A stretch of DNA of 64,000 bases from contig CAYVKV010000001.1 in the NCBI GenBank assembly GCA_964452355.1, forward strand, positions 157,660 through 221,659, read 5' to 3'. The position numbers and the translations under genes are program-made. This document shows, piece by piece, positions 34,773 to 44,125 of this stretch (its first letter is position 1; each line of letters begins with the position of its first letter). Below the pieces are notes generated by a model. The model did not search any database. It was not told where the DNA came from and saw nothing but the letters and a program-made list of their open reading frames with translations. The stretch comes from UBA1450 sp964452355. Its GTDB lineage: Bacteria; Patescibacteriota; Microgenomatia; UBA1406; GWC2-37-13.

Positions 34773-35861
34773 ATGCGCGAGAGTCTTCCGTATTATCTTG
34801 GCTTCTCTTTTTTTCCCGGAATTGGACCGATCAGATTTGACATTTTATTCAAACACTTCACTTCGGTAAAGAAGGCATATGAAGCATCATCAGAAAAGTT
34901 ATTGCAGGTAATGGGTCAGTCTTTAGGTGAGAAATTTATACGCTTTCGAGCGTTGTTTGATTTTGAAAAAGAATACCAGAAAATGATGAGTGACCATATT
35001 AAAGTAGTAACACGTGAAGATAAAAAATACCCTTCTCAATTATTAAATCTGTCAGATGCACCAATCTGTTTGTATGTAAAAGGCGATCTGGAAAATTTCG
35101 ATTGGGATCGCGATTTCTTCTTTGCAGTGGTTGGGACTCGAAACCCCACAGCATATGGCAAACAGATCAGCACAAAATTTTCTCGTGAACTTGCGGAAGC
35201 GGGAGCAGTAATCGTCTCGGGTATGGCAATGGGCATCGATGGTCTGGCTCACCGGGCAGCGCTTGATTCTGGATGTCGTACGATCGCATTTTTAGGGTGT
35301 GGAGTGAATGTGATTTATCCATGGGTGAATCGTGATATTTACTATCAAATGATTGAATCAGGCGGCTTGATCATTTCAGAGTTTCCTCCCGATAAAACCA
35401 CAATCAAAGGACAGTTTGTCGCTCGCAATAGATTGATATCGGGGCTATCACGAGGTGTTCTTGTTGCTGAGGGCTTGAAAGATTCCGGATCTCTCATTAC
35501 TGCGCGGTATGCCTTGGCACAGGGAAAGGATGTGTTTGCACCTCCGGCTCCGATCACTTCCGACCAATCGCAAGCACCAAATATTCTTCTCAAAGATGGG
35601 GCAAAGCTTGTGACGTGTGTTGAAGATATTCTCGATGAGTACGGATTAAAGGAGCAAAAATCCATAAAAGACACAATGAAAGATCTTCCCGAAGAACAGA
35701 AGAGACTCTTTCAATTATTGTCTCAAGAAGCATTTACTCCGGATGATATCGCTCGTTCAATTAGAGCGCCGGTTTTTCAAATCCTGTCATTACTTTCAGA
35801 AATGGAGCTTTCTGGAATCATTGAAAAAAACGTGACTGGAAAGTATCAGATTAAAATTTAA
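34773..35861 (+). CDS. dprA: DNA processing protein DprA
   Basis: 362 residues. N-terminal helical region, then the Rossmann-like core: VVGTRNPTAYG, VSGMAMGIDGLAHRAAL, LGCGVNVIYP, SEFPPD, ARNRLISGLSRGVLVAEG and SGSLITARYALAQGKDVFA. A C-terminal winged helix (about 300-360) completes the family layout. It loads RecA on incoming single-stranded DNA in natural transformation, which fits CPR cells that take up DNA. TACAAT at 34761-34766 is 6 nt before the ATG, predicting a leaderless message. Confidence 0.95.
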   Translation: MRESLPYYLGFSFFPGIGPIRFDILFKHFTSVKKAYEASSEKLLQVMGQSLGEKFIRFRALFDFEKEYQKMMSDHIKVVTREDKKYPSQLLNLSDAPICLYVKGDLENFDWDRDFFFAVVGTRNPTAYGKQISTKFSRELAEAGAVIVSGMAMGIDGLAHRAALDSGCRTIAFLGCGVNVIYPWVNRDIYYQMIESGGLIISEFPPDKTTIKGQFVARNRLISGLSRGVLVAEGLKDSGSLITARYALAQGKDVFAPPAPITSDQSQAPNILLKDGAKLVTCVEDILDEYGLKEQKSIKDTMKDLPEEQKRLFQLLSQEAFTPDDIARSIRAPVFQILSLLSEMELSGIIEKNVTGKYQIKI

Positions 35862-35928
35862 TCCATTTTGATTTCTCAGAATGATATACTAAAATCGATA
35901 CGGTTATTTTTTAATTTTTCAAATTATT

Positions 35929-36675
35929 ATGGATCAATCAAGTACTCAGCCAGTCTCTATCCAAACCCCAACTACGTCACCCAAACCAATTTATTTTTAT
36001 CTTTCGATTGTGTTTTTTGTTTTTGGATTAATTGCACTTATGTATGCGTATTATCTTATTCAAAGCGTTCAGAACGGAAATGAACAAGTCATCCAAAAGA
36101 ATACTCCAACACAAACCATGACGCAAGAATCTCAAATGCCTCTTTCCCCGAGTGAATCCGGTGAAGAAGCATCTTTTGGAGCGGTCGTAAATAATACAGA
36201 TATTGTGCCCATTTCAGGTATGCCAACGGGTTACAAAGAAAAGAATACGATATGTTATCGAATGGTGGTACCTCTGTCGAGTGTACTTGGCGAAGATAAC
36301 AAATGTAATGGGTATTTTTCCACCTATCAATCGTTCCCGTTATCGCTCAAAATTGATGCGATTTATCCAAAAACTTCATCGAAAAATGAGACTCTTGAAG
36401 AGATGACCCAAATGAGGATTTCAATGGGGGAGACAATGAAGACTGAAACGCTCATAATCGATGGGTTACCCGCCACACTCATTGTAGAAAAAACACATCC
36501 AACAAATGGTGACGAAATGTATCGTCTCTTTGTGGATGTATCCTCCAAAAAATATGAAGTTTCAGGATATCCTATTGAAGGTCTGGAATTTAGTGCGGTA
36601 ATGGTAAACTCTTCTGAACGTGCTGAAGAGTTGTCTACATTTAATACCATTATTGGGAGCTTGACTTGGAAGTAA
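35929..36675 (+). CDS. Membrane-anchored protein of unknown function
   Basis: 248 residues. Pro/Thr-rich cytoplasmic start, one membrane helix (YLSIVFFVFGLIALMYAYYL, about 26-45), a Thr/Gln/Ser linker and a C-terminal domain of about 170 residues with two Cys (NTICYRM, NKCNGYF) on the outside. No family recognised. A TATACT at about 35885 suggests a leader of some 35 nt. Convergent with rpiB. Confidence 0.55.
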   Translation: MDQSSTQPVSIQTPTTSPKPIYFYLSIVFFVFGLIALMYAYYLIQSVQNGNEQVIQKNTPTQTMTQESQMPLSPSESGEEASFGAVVNNTDIVPISGMPTGYKEKNTICYRMVVPLSSVLGEDNKCNGYFSTYQSFPLSLKIDAIYPKTSSKNETLEEMTQMRISMGETMKTETLIIDGLPATLIVEKTHPTNGDEMYRLFVDVSSKKYEVSGYPIEGLEFSAVMVNSSERAEELSTFNTIIGSLTWK

Positions 36676-36690
36676 TCGGTATTATTTCAT

Positions 36691-37182
36691 CTATAAATTC
36701 TGAGTAGTGGTTGGAGGGCTTTGGCGAGAATTTGAAGATTGATCAACCGCATCAATCTTCTTAAGTCTGCGTACGTATTTACTTTTGTTGATCGGTTGTG
36801 TTGAGACAAACGCATCAATCATTGTTTGTGCCTGCTCTTCCGAAAAATTGTCAGATGCAATTGAAAGCACATTGATATGATCATTTTCTCGCCCGTGACG
36901 CACTTGCTCAGCATCAAATCCCATCCCACAATAAATGCCTTTGTTTCTGTTTGCTGCCATACATACGCCAATTCCTGATCCACAAATGACAATGCCGAGA
37001 AAATTATCTGGGTTTTGAAGCACGGCTTGTGCGACTTTTTGAGCAAAATCCGGATAATCGTCTTCAGGGTCGTGTTCGTAGTTTCCCAGATCTTCGACTC
37101 GGATATTCTTGTCTTGTAGATACTCGACCAGTTTATTTTTAAGCTCAAATCCGCGGTGATCTGCGCCGATGAAGATGGTCAT
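36691..37182 (-). CDS. rpiB: Ribose-5-phosphate isomerase B
   Basis: 163 residues. The N-terminal FIGADHRGFELKNKL and the active-site ICGSGIGVCMAANR with the catalytic Cys are diagnostic, followed by RHGRENDHINVLSI. Interconverts ribose-5-phosphate and ribulose-5-phosphate, with the Rpe-like protein at 8.2 kb forming the pentose-phosphate branch. The family also includes galactose-6-phosphate isomerase subunits, less likely for a single gene. Confidence 0.93.
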   Translation of the reverse strand: MTIFIGADHRGFELKNKLVEYLQDKNIRVEDLGNYEHDPEDDYPDFAQKVAQAVLQNPDNFLGIVICGSGIGVCMAANRNKGIYCGMGFDAEQVRHGRENDHINVLSIASDNFSEEQAQTMIDAFVSTQPINKSKYVRRLKKIDAVDQSSNSRQSPPTTTQNL

Positions 37183-37262
37183 AAGAGTAGTATACAGATG
37201 AGCCCGTGATACAGGAACGAGAAAATACTATAAGATAAAAATATGTGTTATACTATTTCTCC

Positions 37263-38051
37263 ATGAACGAGAGAATATTAAGTCGTCGGGAAAGGCTATC
37301 AGACGAGCCACTGTTGAGTCGAAGAGTGCGACTGTCAGAAGATTCAGCCAAGGGATTGGTATTTATAGAAGACATGGATATAGAGAGAAGCTTTTTTGTT
37401 GCTTCGACGTTGGGGGCCGACTTTGTGAGGACGCTTTTAGATGATTCAGCAATCACATTCCAGATGATCGACTCAGGAGTTAATGCATCTTCGACATATC
37501 CGACAAGCGTTGTTTTCGACGTTGATGGAGTACTGCGAACAGAGGGAAGACAAACACACAAACTTCGTGAGTCAATTTTTGAAAAACTAAATGAGCGAGG
37601 CATTCCTTATGGTATTTGGACACGAAATGGGAGGAGTGAGTATGGAGAGTCTATATCTGCAACGCACAGAGCTCTTCAGACTCCTGGTAAGGCATATTTA
37701 CCATCATTTGGCATCAATTTTGATAATTGGCCGTTTCGGTTGAGGAATCAGATTGGATTTTGGGAACTTCCTGATGAATTTAAACAAATAGGGAAAGATC
37801 TCAATCAATACATCCAGTGGTGTACTTGGCGAGGGGAATACGACTATAAGGATGTTTTTTTAGAATGTAAATCGCCTCGATTACTTGCTCATTTAGAATC
37901 GCTTGCTCAGTATTCGGATAGATTGAGTCAGGGGATTTTAATAGATGATAAACCAGCGGCAGTTGTTGGTGCTTTGTTATTCGGTCACAGTCTTATTCAT
38001 GTCGAATCGCCCGACCATTTGCCCATAGTAGAACAGATTCTTGGGTTATAA
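37263..38051 (+). CDS. HAD-superfamily hydrolase
   Basis: 262 residues from the ATG at 37263; TATACT at 37249-37254 is 8 nt upstream. HAD motif I SVVFDVDGVLRTEG (nucleophile and general acid Asp) begins only at about residue 84, after an Arg-rich leader (RILSRRERLSDEPLLSRRVR). Motif II IWTRNGRS and motif IV LIDDKPAAV follow. The Arg-rich start with a repeated SRR(V/E)RLS pattern is odd and its role unknown. Probably a small-molecule phosphatase. Followed by tatD 7 bp downstream. Confidence 0.7.
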   Translation: MNERILSRRERLSDEPLLSRRVRLSEDSAKGLVFIEDMDIERSFFVASTLGADFVRTLLDDSAITFQMIDSGVNASSTYPTSVVFDVDGVLRTEGRQTHKLRESIFEKLNERGIPYGIWTRNGRSEYGESISATHRALQTPGKAYLPSFGINFDNWPFRLRNQIGFWELPDEFKQIGKDLNQYIQWCTWRGEYDYKDVFLECKSPRLLAHLESLAQYSDRLSQGILIDDKPAAVVGALLFGHSLIHVESPDHLPIVEQILGL

Positions 38052-38058
38052 TTTTTTT

Positions 38059-38883
38059 ATGTTTGACACCCACTGCCATCTCAATTTCAAACGATACAAA
38101 AAAAATCTTGATGAGGTTATTTCTCGTGCATTTGAGGCGGGAGTATCTCAGATTGTTATTCCCGGCACTGATGGCGTTTCCTCAAAAAAAGCCATTGAGA
38201 TTGCTGAAAATCATGAAGGATTATATGTGGCAGTGGGTATTCATCCTCATCATGCTTTCAAATTAATGCAATCTGATAAGTTGAGTTTTGAAAGTGAACT
38301 TCAGGAGATTGAAGAACTTCTTAAGCACCCAAAAGTAGTTGCCGTCGGAGAGGTGGGAATGGATCGCCATGAATATGAAGAAACAAAGTATCAGCAATAT
38401 GCGGTGGATGACCGATTCCTTGAAACTCAAAAACAATTGCTTCGTAAGCAAATTGCACTCGCTATAAAGTATAACAAGAGCTTAGTACTTCATAATCGTG
38501 AAGCAATTGGCGACATTCTTCCAATTTTGGAAGAGAGTTGGACTGACGCACTTTCAGGTCGAACAGTATTTCATTGTTGTGAGGCCAATCTTCAACTTCT
38601 TACATTTGCTCAAAAGCATAAAATATTTATTGGAGTTGATGGTGATGTGACATATGACAAAGCAAAACAGGCATTTATTAAAGAAGTGCCGCTTGAGATG
38701 TTGGTTGTTGAAACTGATAGCCCTTTTATTCTTCCCGAGCCGTTACTCTCTCAAAAGAAATATCCAAATGAACCAGCAAATGTACGATATGTTGTCAAAA
38801 TGGTGGCTCAGATTAAAAATATTTCCTTTGACGAAGCGATAAAGATCACGACTGAGAATGGAAAAACTTTATTTCAACTCTAA
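38059..38883 (+). CDS. tatD: TatD-family metal-dependent DNase
   Basis: 274 residues from the ATG at 38059 (TATAAT at 38047-38052, 6 nt upstream). Amidohydrolase-like metal motifs in order: FDTHCHLNF (HxH), GIHPHHA, VGEVGMDRHEY, LVLHNREA, FHCCEA and VETDSPF. Acts as a 3'-5' exonuclease in DNA repair or degradation. Its last 4 bases overlap the end of the convergent small membrane protein. Confidence 0.9.
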   Translation: MFDTHCHLNFKRYKKNLDEVISRAFEAGVSQIVIPGTDGVSSKKAIEIAENHEGLYVAVGIHPHHAFKLMQSDKLSFESELQEIEELLKHPKVVAVGEVGMDRHEYEETKYQQYAVDDRFLETQKQLLRKQIALAIKYNKSLVLHNREAIGDILPILEESWTDALSGRTVFHCCEANLQLLTFAQKHKIFIGVDGDVTYDKAKQAFIKEVPLEMLVVETDSPFILPEPLLSQKKYPNEPANVRYVVKMVAQIKNISFDEAIKITTENGKTLFQL

Positions 38884-39095
38884 TCTCCTCCATGGTTCCA
38901 GAACATAAAATGCATGATTGCTGCGAATAAGAATCCAATGAGATAAAAATCCATCGCATAACCAATAAAACCACCGATCACAAAGAGACCAACTGTTTCT
39001 GGAAGTTGAAAAGCAAGAGAGGTAGACATCATCATCGGCATCATGACAATATAAAGAATTGAGAGAACGATGTAAATGCCAAGTCCAAACTCCAT
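38880..39095 (-). CDS. Small two-helix membrane protein
   Basis: 71 residues with two hydrophobic helices (YIVLSILYIVMMPMMM and VGLFVIGGFIGYAMDFYLIG, the second continuing into FAAIMHFMFW). It is 7 bp after the glycosyltransferase stop on the same strand and probably in its operon. Function unknown. Confidence 0.5.
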   Translation of the reverse strand: MEFGLGIYIVLSILYIVMMPMMMSTSLAFQLPETVGLFVIGGFIGYAMDFYLIGFLFAAIMHFMFWNHGGD

Positions 39096-39102
39096 AGGTA
39101 TA

Positions 39103-40305
39103 TTACGCTACTTTGAGAATCTCGATCCACGCGTTTTGAAAACGTTTCGGATGGAACTCTTGAGCGCGATCAAATGCTTTAATACTCATCTTTTCTTGAT
39201 GAAGGTTGTCGTAAAAAAGGCTCGAAATTTTTTGAGCTATCTCCTTTGGATTATTTGCTGGGGCAAAGTCGGCAGCGTCTTTTGCAATTTCATGGAATAT
39301 GGGAACATCAGCAAGGACGCTCGGCGTGCTCATGAATCCAGCCTCAATATATGATAAACCAAATCCCTCATCGTATGAAACAAGAATATTTACTTTTGCT
39401 TTCTTGTAGAGATATTTGAGTTCAGTGTCTGAAACGAACCCGGGGAAAATAAATCGGTCGTCATTTTCTGCAAGTTTTAGAAATTGCTGAAGAGAGCGTG
39501 TCCATTGGTTTGGTTTTGTGACTGCTTTTGTTGTGTTTGCTTCACCAAAAACGCTTCCAACAAATACACACGGGACATTTGCTATTTTTATCGCTTGAGC
39601 AATTGTTGGAAGATTTTTATTCCACGTCGCGTCTCCCACGTATATAACAAACTCTTTAAGATTTTGAAGTGTTGGATTTTTTGTAATCGTTTGAATTGAT
39701 ATTTCAGTAAATTCAGCAACCGAATGTTCTGCTTCAGTATGAAATGGATGATGATGAGTCACCGATTCTTTTTCACGATCAAGATGTGGGATGAAAATTC
39801 TTGAAACAGTCGGATAAATAACCCGAACTTTGTTTTCGGGTAGTTTGTAGAAATGGATAATATCTCGCTTGCTGACAATAGAATCAGTAATGATCAGTTC
39901 ATAACTGCGCAGTGACCATTTATTGAGGAATTTCCAGATCATTCCTTTTATTCCGACCGGGAACATTTTTGGATATTTCATCGGTATGAGGTCATGGATT
40001 ACGGCAATCTGTTTTTGAGTAATCTTTCGAACCTTGAGTGGTTTCTGGATCGGGTTAAAAAAAGGATTCAAAAAAATATTTTGCTTTTTTATTTCTTTAA
40101 GATTTCCAGTAAATTGGAAGAAAAAATTATCTGCAGGATTCTGAGATTGTGTGGCATATGGGGAAATGCCAGATGGAGGAGTGTCCATCTGTTTATCACC
40201 AAGGTTTTGAAGTCCTTCCTTGAGCGTATTGAAGTATCGACCGATTCCTCGAACTCGACTTTTCTCATCAGCGGCGGTGGGATCAAAAATGGAAATGACC
40301 TTCAT
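39103..40305 (-). CDS. Glycosyltransferase, GT4/GT1-like
   Basis: 400 residues, GT-B fold. The N-terminal RGIGRYFNTL is a donor-side start typical of family 4. YVGDATWNKNLPTIAQAI opens the C-terminal domain, and DEGFGLSYIEAGFMSTP is the EX7E nucleotide-sugar motif. Transfers a sugar to an envelope or exported acceptor, acceptor unknown. TACAAT (minus strand, 40313-40318) is 7 nt before the ATG. Confidence 0.88.
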   Translation of the reverse strand: MKVISIFDPTAADEKSRVRGIGRYFNTLKEGLQNLGDKQMDTPPSGISPYATQSQNPADNFFFQFTGNLKEIKKQNIFLNPFFNPIQKPLKVRKITQKQIAVIHDLIPMKYPKMFPVGIKGMIWKFLNKWSLRSYELIITDSIVSKRDIIHFYKLPENKVRVIYPTVSRIFIPHLDREKESVTHHHPFHTEAEHSVAEFTEISIQTITKNPTLQNLKEFVIYVGDATWNKNLPTIAQAIKIANVPCVFVGSVFGEANTTKAVTKPNQWTRSLQQFLKLAENDDRFIFPGFVSDTELKYLYKKAKVNILVSYDEGFGLSYIEAGFMSTPSVLADVPIFHEIAKDAADFAPANNPKEIAQKISSLFYDNLHQEKMSIKAFDRAQEFHPKRFQNAWIEILKVA

Positions 40306-40334
40306 ATGAATTATTGTAGCATAATCAAGACAAG

Positions 40335-41237
40335 TCAGACTGCAACTGGCGCCTTGATGGGTGGATAGGGATCATATCCTGTTAGTTCAAAATCTTCAAT
40401 CGAAAACTTGAAGATGTCCTGTACTTGCGGGTTAATCGTCATTGTTGGAAATTTTCGAGGCTTTCTATCAATCTGTATATCCACTTGATCGTGATGATTT
40501 TTATAAATATGAACATCGCCAAACGTATGGACGAAATCTCCTGGTTTGAGATTGGTTACCTGTGCCACCATCATCGTGAGGAGTGCATATGAGGCTATAT
40601 TAAAAGGGACGCCCAAAAAGACATCTGCACTGCGCTGATATAGCTGACAGGAAAGTCTTCCATTGATAACATAAAATTGAAACATCGTATGACAGGGTGG
40701 TAAACCAGCCTTTGCCATCTCTTCTATATCTGCAACATTCCATGCAGATACAATCATCCGGCGAGAGTTGGGGTCATTTTTTATTAAGTCAATAACTCGT
40801 GCGATTTGATCTATCTTTTCACCTTTGGGGCTCTGCCAATGTCTCCACTGAACACCATACACCGGACCGAGATTTCCCCATTTTTTTGCAAATAAAGCAT
40901 CATCTTTAATTTTTTGAATAAAATCCACTTGAGAAAGAGGATGTGCCGACTGTTCTTTGTAATATTTATATGGCCACTCATCCCAAATATGGACGTTATT
41001 ATCGACTAAGTACTTAATATTTCCATCACCCTGTAAGAACCATAAAAGTTCATGGATGATGCTACGGATGAATACTTTTTTTGTAGTCAAGAGAGGAAAT
41101 CCTTGAGACAGGTCAAAACGAATTTGTCTCCCAAAAAGGCTTTGTGTCCCTGTGCCGGTGCGATCGTCTTTAAATGTTCCGTTATCTTTGATATCTTTCA
41201 GTAGGTTGAGATACTGATGTTCAGGATGATTTTTCAT
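40335..41237 (-). CDS. thyA: Thymidylate synthase
   Basis: 300 residues. Catalytic Cys in LPPCHTMFQFYV; RSADVFLGVPFNIASYALL binds dUMP; the C-terminus GYDPYPPIKAPVAV closes the site. Methylates dUMP to dTMP with methylene-tetrahydrofolate. It lies 9 bp downstream of dut, which makes the dUMP, an obvious functional pair in one operon. No dihydrofolate reductase gene is seen here. Confidence 0.97.
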   Translation of the reverse strand: MKNHPEHQYLNLLKDIKDNGTFKDDRTGTGTQSLFGRQIRFDLSQGFPLLTTKKVFIRSIIHELLWFLQGDGNIKYLVDNNVHIWDEWPYKYYKEQSAHPLSQVDFIQKIKDDALFAKKWGNLGPVYGVQWRHWQSPKGEKIDQIARVIDLIKNDPNSRRMIVSAWNVADIEEMAKAGLPPCHTMFQFYVINGRLSCQLYQRSADVFLGVPFNIASYALLTMMVAQVTNLKPGDFVHTFGDVHIYKNHHDQVDIQIDRKPRKFPTMTINPQVQDIFKFSIEDFELTGYDPYPPIKAPVAV

Positions 41238-41246
41238 AGGTCTTTA

Positions 41247-41678
41247 TTAACCGGTACTGCCAAATCCGCCACGAGATTTTTTGTTAATACTAGCCACTTC
41301 TTCAAAATCCTCGACTTTGGCTATTTTAACAAGAAGTGCCTGCGCAATGCGTTCACCTTTTTCAATCACTACATCTTCTTGAGAGAAATTGAGAACTTGG
41401 ATTCCGATTTCATCGGTATCCCCATTAAAGTCCTGATCAATAACGCCGATCCCATTTGATACCATTAGATGTTTTTTGATTGGGGTAGAGCTGCGACTTG
41501 CGAGCATAAGGAAATATCCTTCCGGGACCTCAACGACGATGTTGGTTGGGATAATGGTTGGTGAGAATGGTTTTATGGTAGTTGAAACTCGTGCATAAAG
41601 GTCAAACGCAACTGATCCAGGGGTTTGATACTTTGGAACGGGCAAACTCGCATCGATCCGCTTAATCTTGAGTTTCAT
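41247..41678 (-). CDS. dut: dUTP diphosphatase
   Basis: 143 residues, trimeric dUTPase type. Motifs: AFDLYA, ASRSSTPIKKHL, NGIGVIDQDFNGD (catalytic Asp) and the C-terminal SRGGFGSTG arm. Splits dUTP to dUMP and pyrophosphate, keeping uracil out of DNA and feeding thyA. TAGAAT (minus strand, 41686-41691) lies 7 nt before the ATG. Confidence 0.95.
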   Translation of the reverse strand: MKLKIKRIDASLPVPKYQTPGSVAFDLYARVSTTIKPFSPTIIPTNIVVEVPEGYFLMLASRSSTPIKKHLMVSNGIGVIDQDFNGDTDEIGIQVLNFSQEDVVIEKGERIAQALLVKIAKVEDFEEVASINKKSRGGFGSTG

Positions 41679-41784
41679 ACATCACATTCTAGCATAAAAT
41701 TGGTTTCTTGATGATATGGAGATGTTAGAAAAGTGAGGTGGCATCCAGATATTAAGCTTAAGCTGAATAAATATTTTCATATCT

Positions 41785-41815
41785 AAATATATCAAAATAT
41801 ATTAAAATATATCAA
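41785..41815. repeat. AT-only short tandem repeats
   Basis: Three imperfect 10-11 bp units of the form AAATATAT(C/T)A in direct order. Such AT-rich repeats often mark DNA unwinding elements, though the DnaA boxes are about 660 bp away. Confidence 0.5.
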
Positions 41816-42045
41816 TGGCATTTGATCGTTGTCATTCACTATTTAGCCCTATAGAATAATTATTGAATAAATTTTTTGTACATGAATTAGATTATTATAT
41901 TAATATAAATTAAGATTTACATAATATTTAACCAAGTAAATATAAATCTTATATTTCTATCGGAAAGGTTATTTTTTGGTGATATATATTTGAACCATCA
42001 GCATTGATAAGATTTAAGAGTGCTTAAAGAATGGATCTAGGACTC

Positions 42046-42200
42046 ATTTCATAACCAGTCGTTCTGGTCGGCTTCGCCATAGCTTCAGCCAGGCGAGCTT
42101 GCCTGCCCGCCTCTGGAGGGTCCAGAATCTTTCATCTCTGTAGCATCATGGATGCGCCTAAAGGCTTACCAGGATGACCTGAATTATGAGGTTTTGAAAT
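42046..42200. repeat. Imperfect inverted-repeat element
   Basis: ATTTCATAACC (42046-42056) pairs with GGTTTTGAAAT (42190-42200) at 10 of 11 positions, and TTCTGG (42062-42067) pairs with CCAGAA (42122-42127). The enclosed GC-rich part contains CCGCCTCTGG (42107-42116), a 10-mer also found in the hairpin loop at 33110-33126. It looks like a dispersed intergenic repeat. Confidence 0.45.
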
Positions 42201-42475
42201 AGCTTCTACTCCTTATTTTTTTTAAAACACACAGCAAATAGAGCAAGCGCAAAACAAAATAATACATTTGGCAGGAGATGATATATGCTATATCCGCACA
42301 ATATTAATGTCAACATTGTTGACGGAAAGTTACAAAGCTAAATCCGCTATATTCATGCAATGATGTGGGGGAGTAAATGATGGGATTAAGCAAAATAAAG
42401 GGTGCCGGAGATTTTTAACGAATGTATATGAACCAATTATGGCCATAAAAATTCAATTCGATTCATGAAACATCT

Positions 42476-42898
42476 TGTGGATAATTTGTGGATAAGTGAA
42501 TAGTGAAAATAATAATCAAAATTCCTTATTTTCCATAGGATACCTCGGTATAGTATTGAAAAATAAAATATGTCAATGGTTGAGGAAATTATAGTTATCA
42601 AATGAAATTTGATAATTTTGAACTTAAATTCACGTATCCTTCTTATAGGAATCCACGTCACGTGGCAAAATGTCACAAGGTATGGTTTTGGTAAGCTCTG
42701 CTCTGAAAACACTAATTTTTGGCTTGATTTAAAGCGTTTTTAGTGAAATATTTGCTAGAGGTTATTGTGGATAACGCATTTGGCAAGTATTCATTCACAG
42801 TGATAAATTTACATTAAGTCGATATAGATTGTGATAAAAGCCAATGAGATTATTTTTAGGCTTTTAATATATTAAAAAAATTGAGGAGCTTATCCAAA
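42476..42898. other. Candidate replication origin (oriC)
   Basis: Three perfect DnaA boxes (TGTGGATAA, reverse complement of TTATCCACA) at 42476-42484, 42487-42495 and 42766-42774. The first two are 11 bp apart, one helical turn. A one-mismatch box TTATCCAAA lies on the other strand at 42890-42898. The boxes sit in the longest non-coding, AT-rich stretch of the window. No dnaA or dnaN gene is adjacent. Confidence 0.6.
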
Positions 42899-43150
42899 CA
42901 AGGTAATTATAGGTAGTCCGATTTAAATCGATATTAAGAATGTGTCATTGACTATTTATTTCGATCGTGACAAAAGTTTGATTTTGCTATAATTAACAAT
43001 ATAAATGTTGTTGTATCAGTCTAGAGATATTTATAAAGCTTACTAGAGCCATAAATATCCAATATATTAATATATGCTATCAGATACCTTAAAATAATAA
43101 AACTATAAGTCTTATCAGGATTAAAAGGCTCTATAGAGCCAAAAGAAGAA

Positions 43151-44125
43151 TTACTTAAATATATTATAAGTCTTAGAAAATTCACTAAATAATATCTCCT
43201 TCTTTCCTTCAAGCTGCACTGAAGTAAGGTTTAGTATATTGGTGTCGAATGACATATTTTTAATGAGTAATCGTTTATCTCCATGAGGGGTTGATATGAC
43301 AGTCCAAATACCTGGCCATATGATTAATGCTCTAAACATATTCCAGATGATTTGATCTATTGGAAATGGATGAAAAATCGACACATTATTTTCTTCATAA
43401 TATGAGGTAATGAGTCTTGGCAACGGTCCATTTTGAAGAGTTTTGTCTGGATGCAAAGCGCTTATTAAAAGATCGAGAGGGATAAATCCATCTTGTTTTG
43501 TAATACGGCGAGTATAGGTCGCATTGGTGTGATTTTGTGACTTCAAAGGAATGGCGTTGTTTCCTTCAAGAATGCGAACGGTATTGGTGATCATTGTTGT
43601 TGCAATAGGAATCGTTTTTGCTTCAATATCAATTCGTGTCGTGTTTTGATCTATAGACATATCAATCTGGTCAATAATTGCCCCTTGGTCCATTTCCTTG
43701 TCCATTTGGATAAGGGTGACGCCGGTTGTTTTCTCTCCAAGAGCAATTGGGTATGTTGTGGGAGCTGCTCCCCGATATTTTGGAAGAAGCGATGGGTGAA
43801 TATTCCAAAAACCGAACTTAACTGAATTCAACAAATGGACAGGGATAATTGCCCCATATGCAAATACGATACAAAGTTCTATATTGAGGTCGTTGATCTG
43901 TTTAATGAGATTGACTTCTTGTTTTGAATCAATGTTTTTATCAAATACTTGGATGGAGGAGTCTGTGGCTAGATTTTTAACAGCAGTAGGGGTAAGGGAG
44001 AGATGTTTACCAGCAGGCTTATCTGGTTGTGTCACCACAAGCTTTATTTGAATATTTTTTTTCTTGATAAGTGATGTAAGAAGTTGTGCCGATAGCTCTG
44101 GGCTTCCAAAATAAGCAATATTCAT
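43151..44125 (-). CDS. fmt: Methionyl-tRNA formyltransferase
   Basis: 324 residues. IAYFGSPELSAQLL starts the Rossmann fold; FWNIHPSLLPKYRGAAP holds the catalytic Asn and His, and MDKEMDQGAII the Asp. KQDGFIPLDLLISA leads to the C-terminal tRNA-binding domain. Formylates initiator Met-tRNA with 10-formyl-tetrahydrofolate. The start overlaps the preceding gene's stop by 4 bp. Formylated initiator would matter for translation of leaderless mRNAs, which is inference. Confidence 0.95.
   Translation of the reverse strand: MNIAYFGSPELSAQLLTSLIKKKNIQIKLVVTQPDKPAGKHLSLTPTAVKNLATDSSIQVFDKNIDSKQEVNLIKQINDLNIELCIVFAYGAIIPVHLLNSVKFGFWNIHPSLLPKYRGAAPTTYPIALGEKTTGVTLIQMDKEMDQGAIIDQIDMSIDQNTTRIDIEAKTIPIATTMITNTVRILEGNNAIPLKSQNHTNATYTRRITKQDGFIPLDLLISALHPDKTLQNGPLPRLITSYYEENNVSIFHPFPIDQIIWNMFRALIIWPGIWTVISTPHGDKRLLIKNMSFDTNILNLTSVQLEGKKEILFSEFSKTYNIFK

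Larger units (their letters stand above)
41679..43150. other. AT-rich non-coding region containing the candidate origin
   Basis: 1.47 kb without a supportable gene. It holds three near-identical AAATATAT(C/T)A units at 41785-41815, a GC-richer inverted-repeat element (42046-42200), palindromes GTCAACATTGTTGAC (42309-42323) and CCACGTCACGTGG (42653-42665), and the DnaA boxes described separately. Short frames present here have no codon bias or homology I can see. Confidence 0.7.

Noticed and set aside
42437..42712. 91-codon minus-strand frame in the candidate origin
   Set aside because: It overlaps two DnaA boxes and palindromes, has no start signal and an odd, Ile/Phe-rich composition expected from AT-rich DNA.
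43021..43212. 63-codon frame overlapping the end of fmt
   Set aside because: It overlaps the fmt 3' end in another frame and has no recognisable content or start signal.
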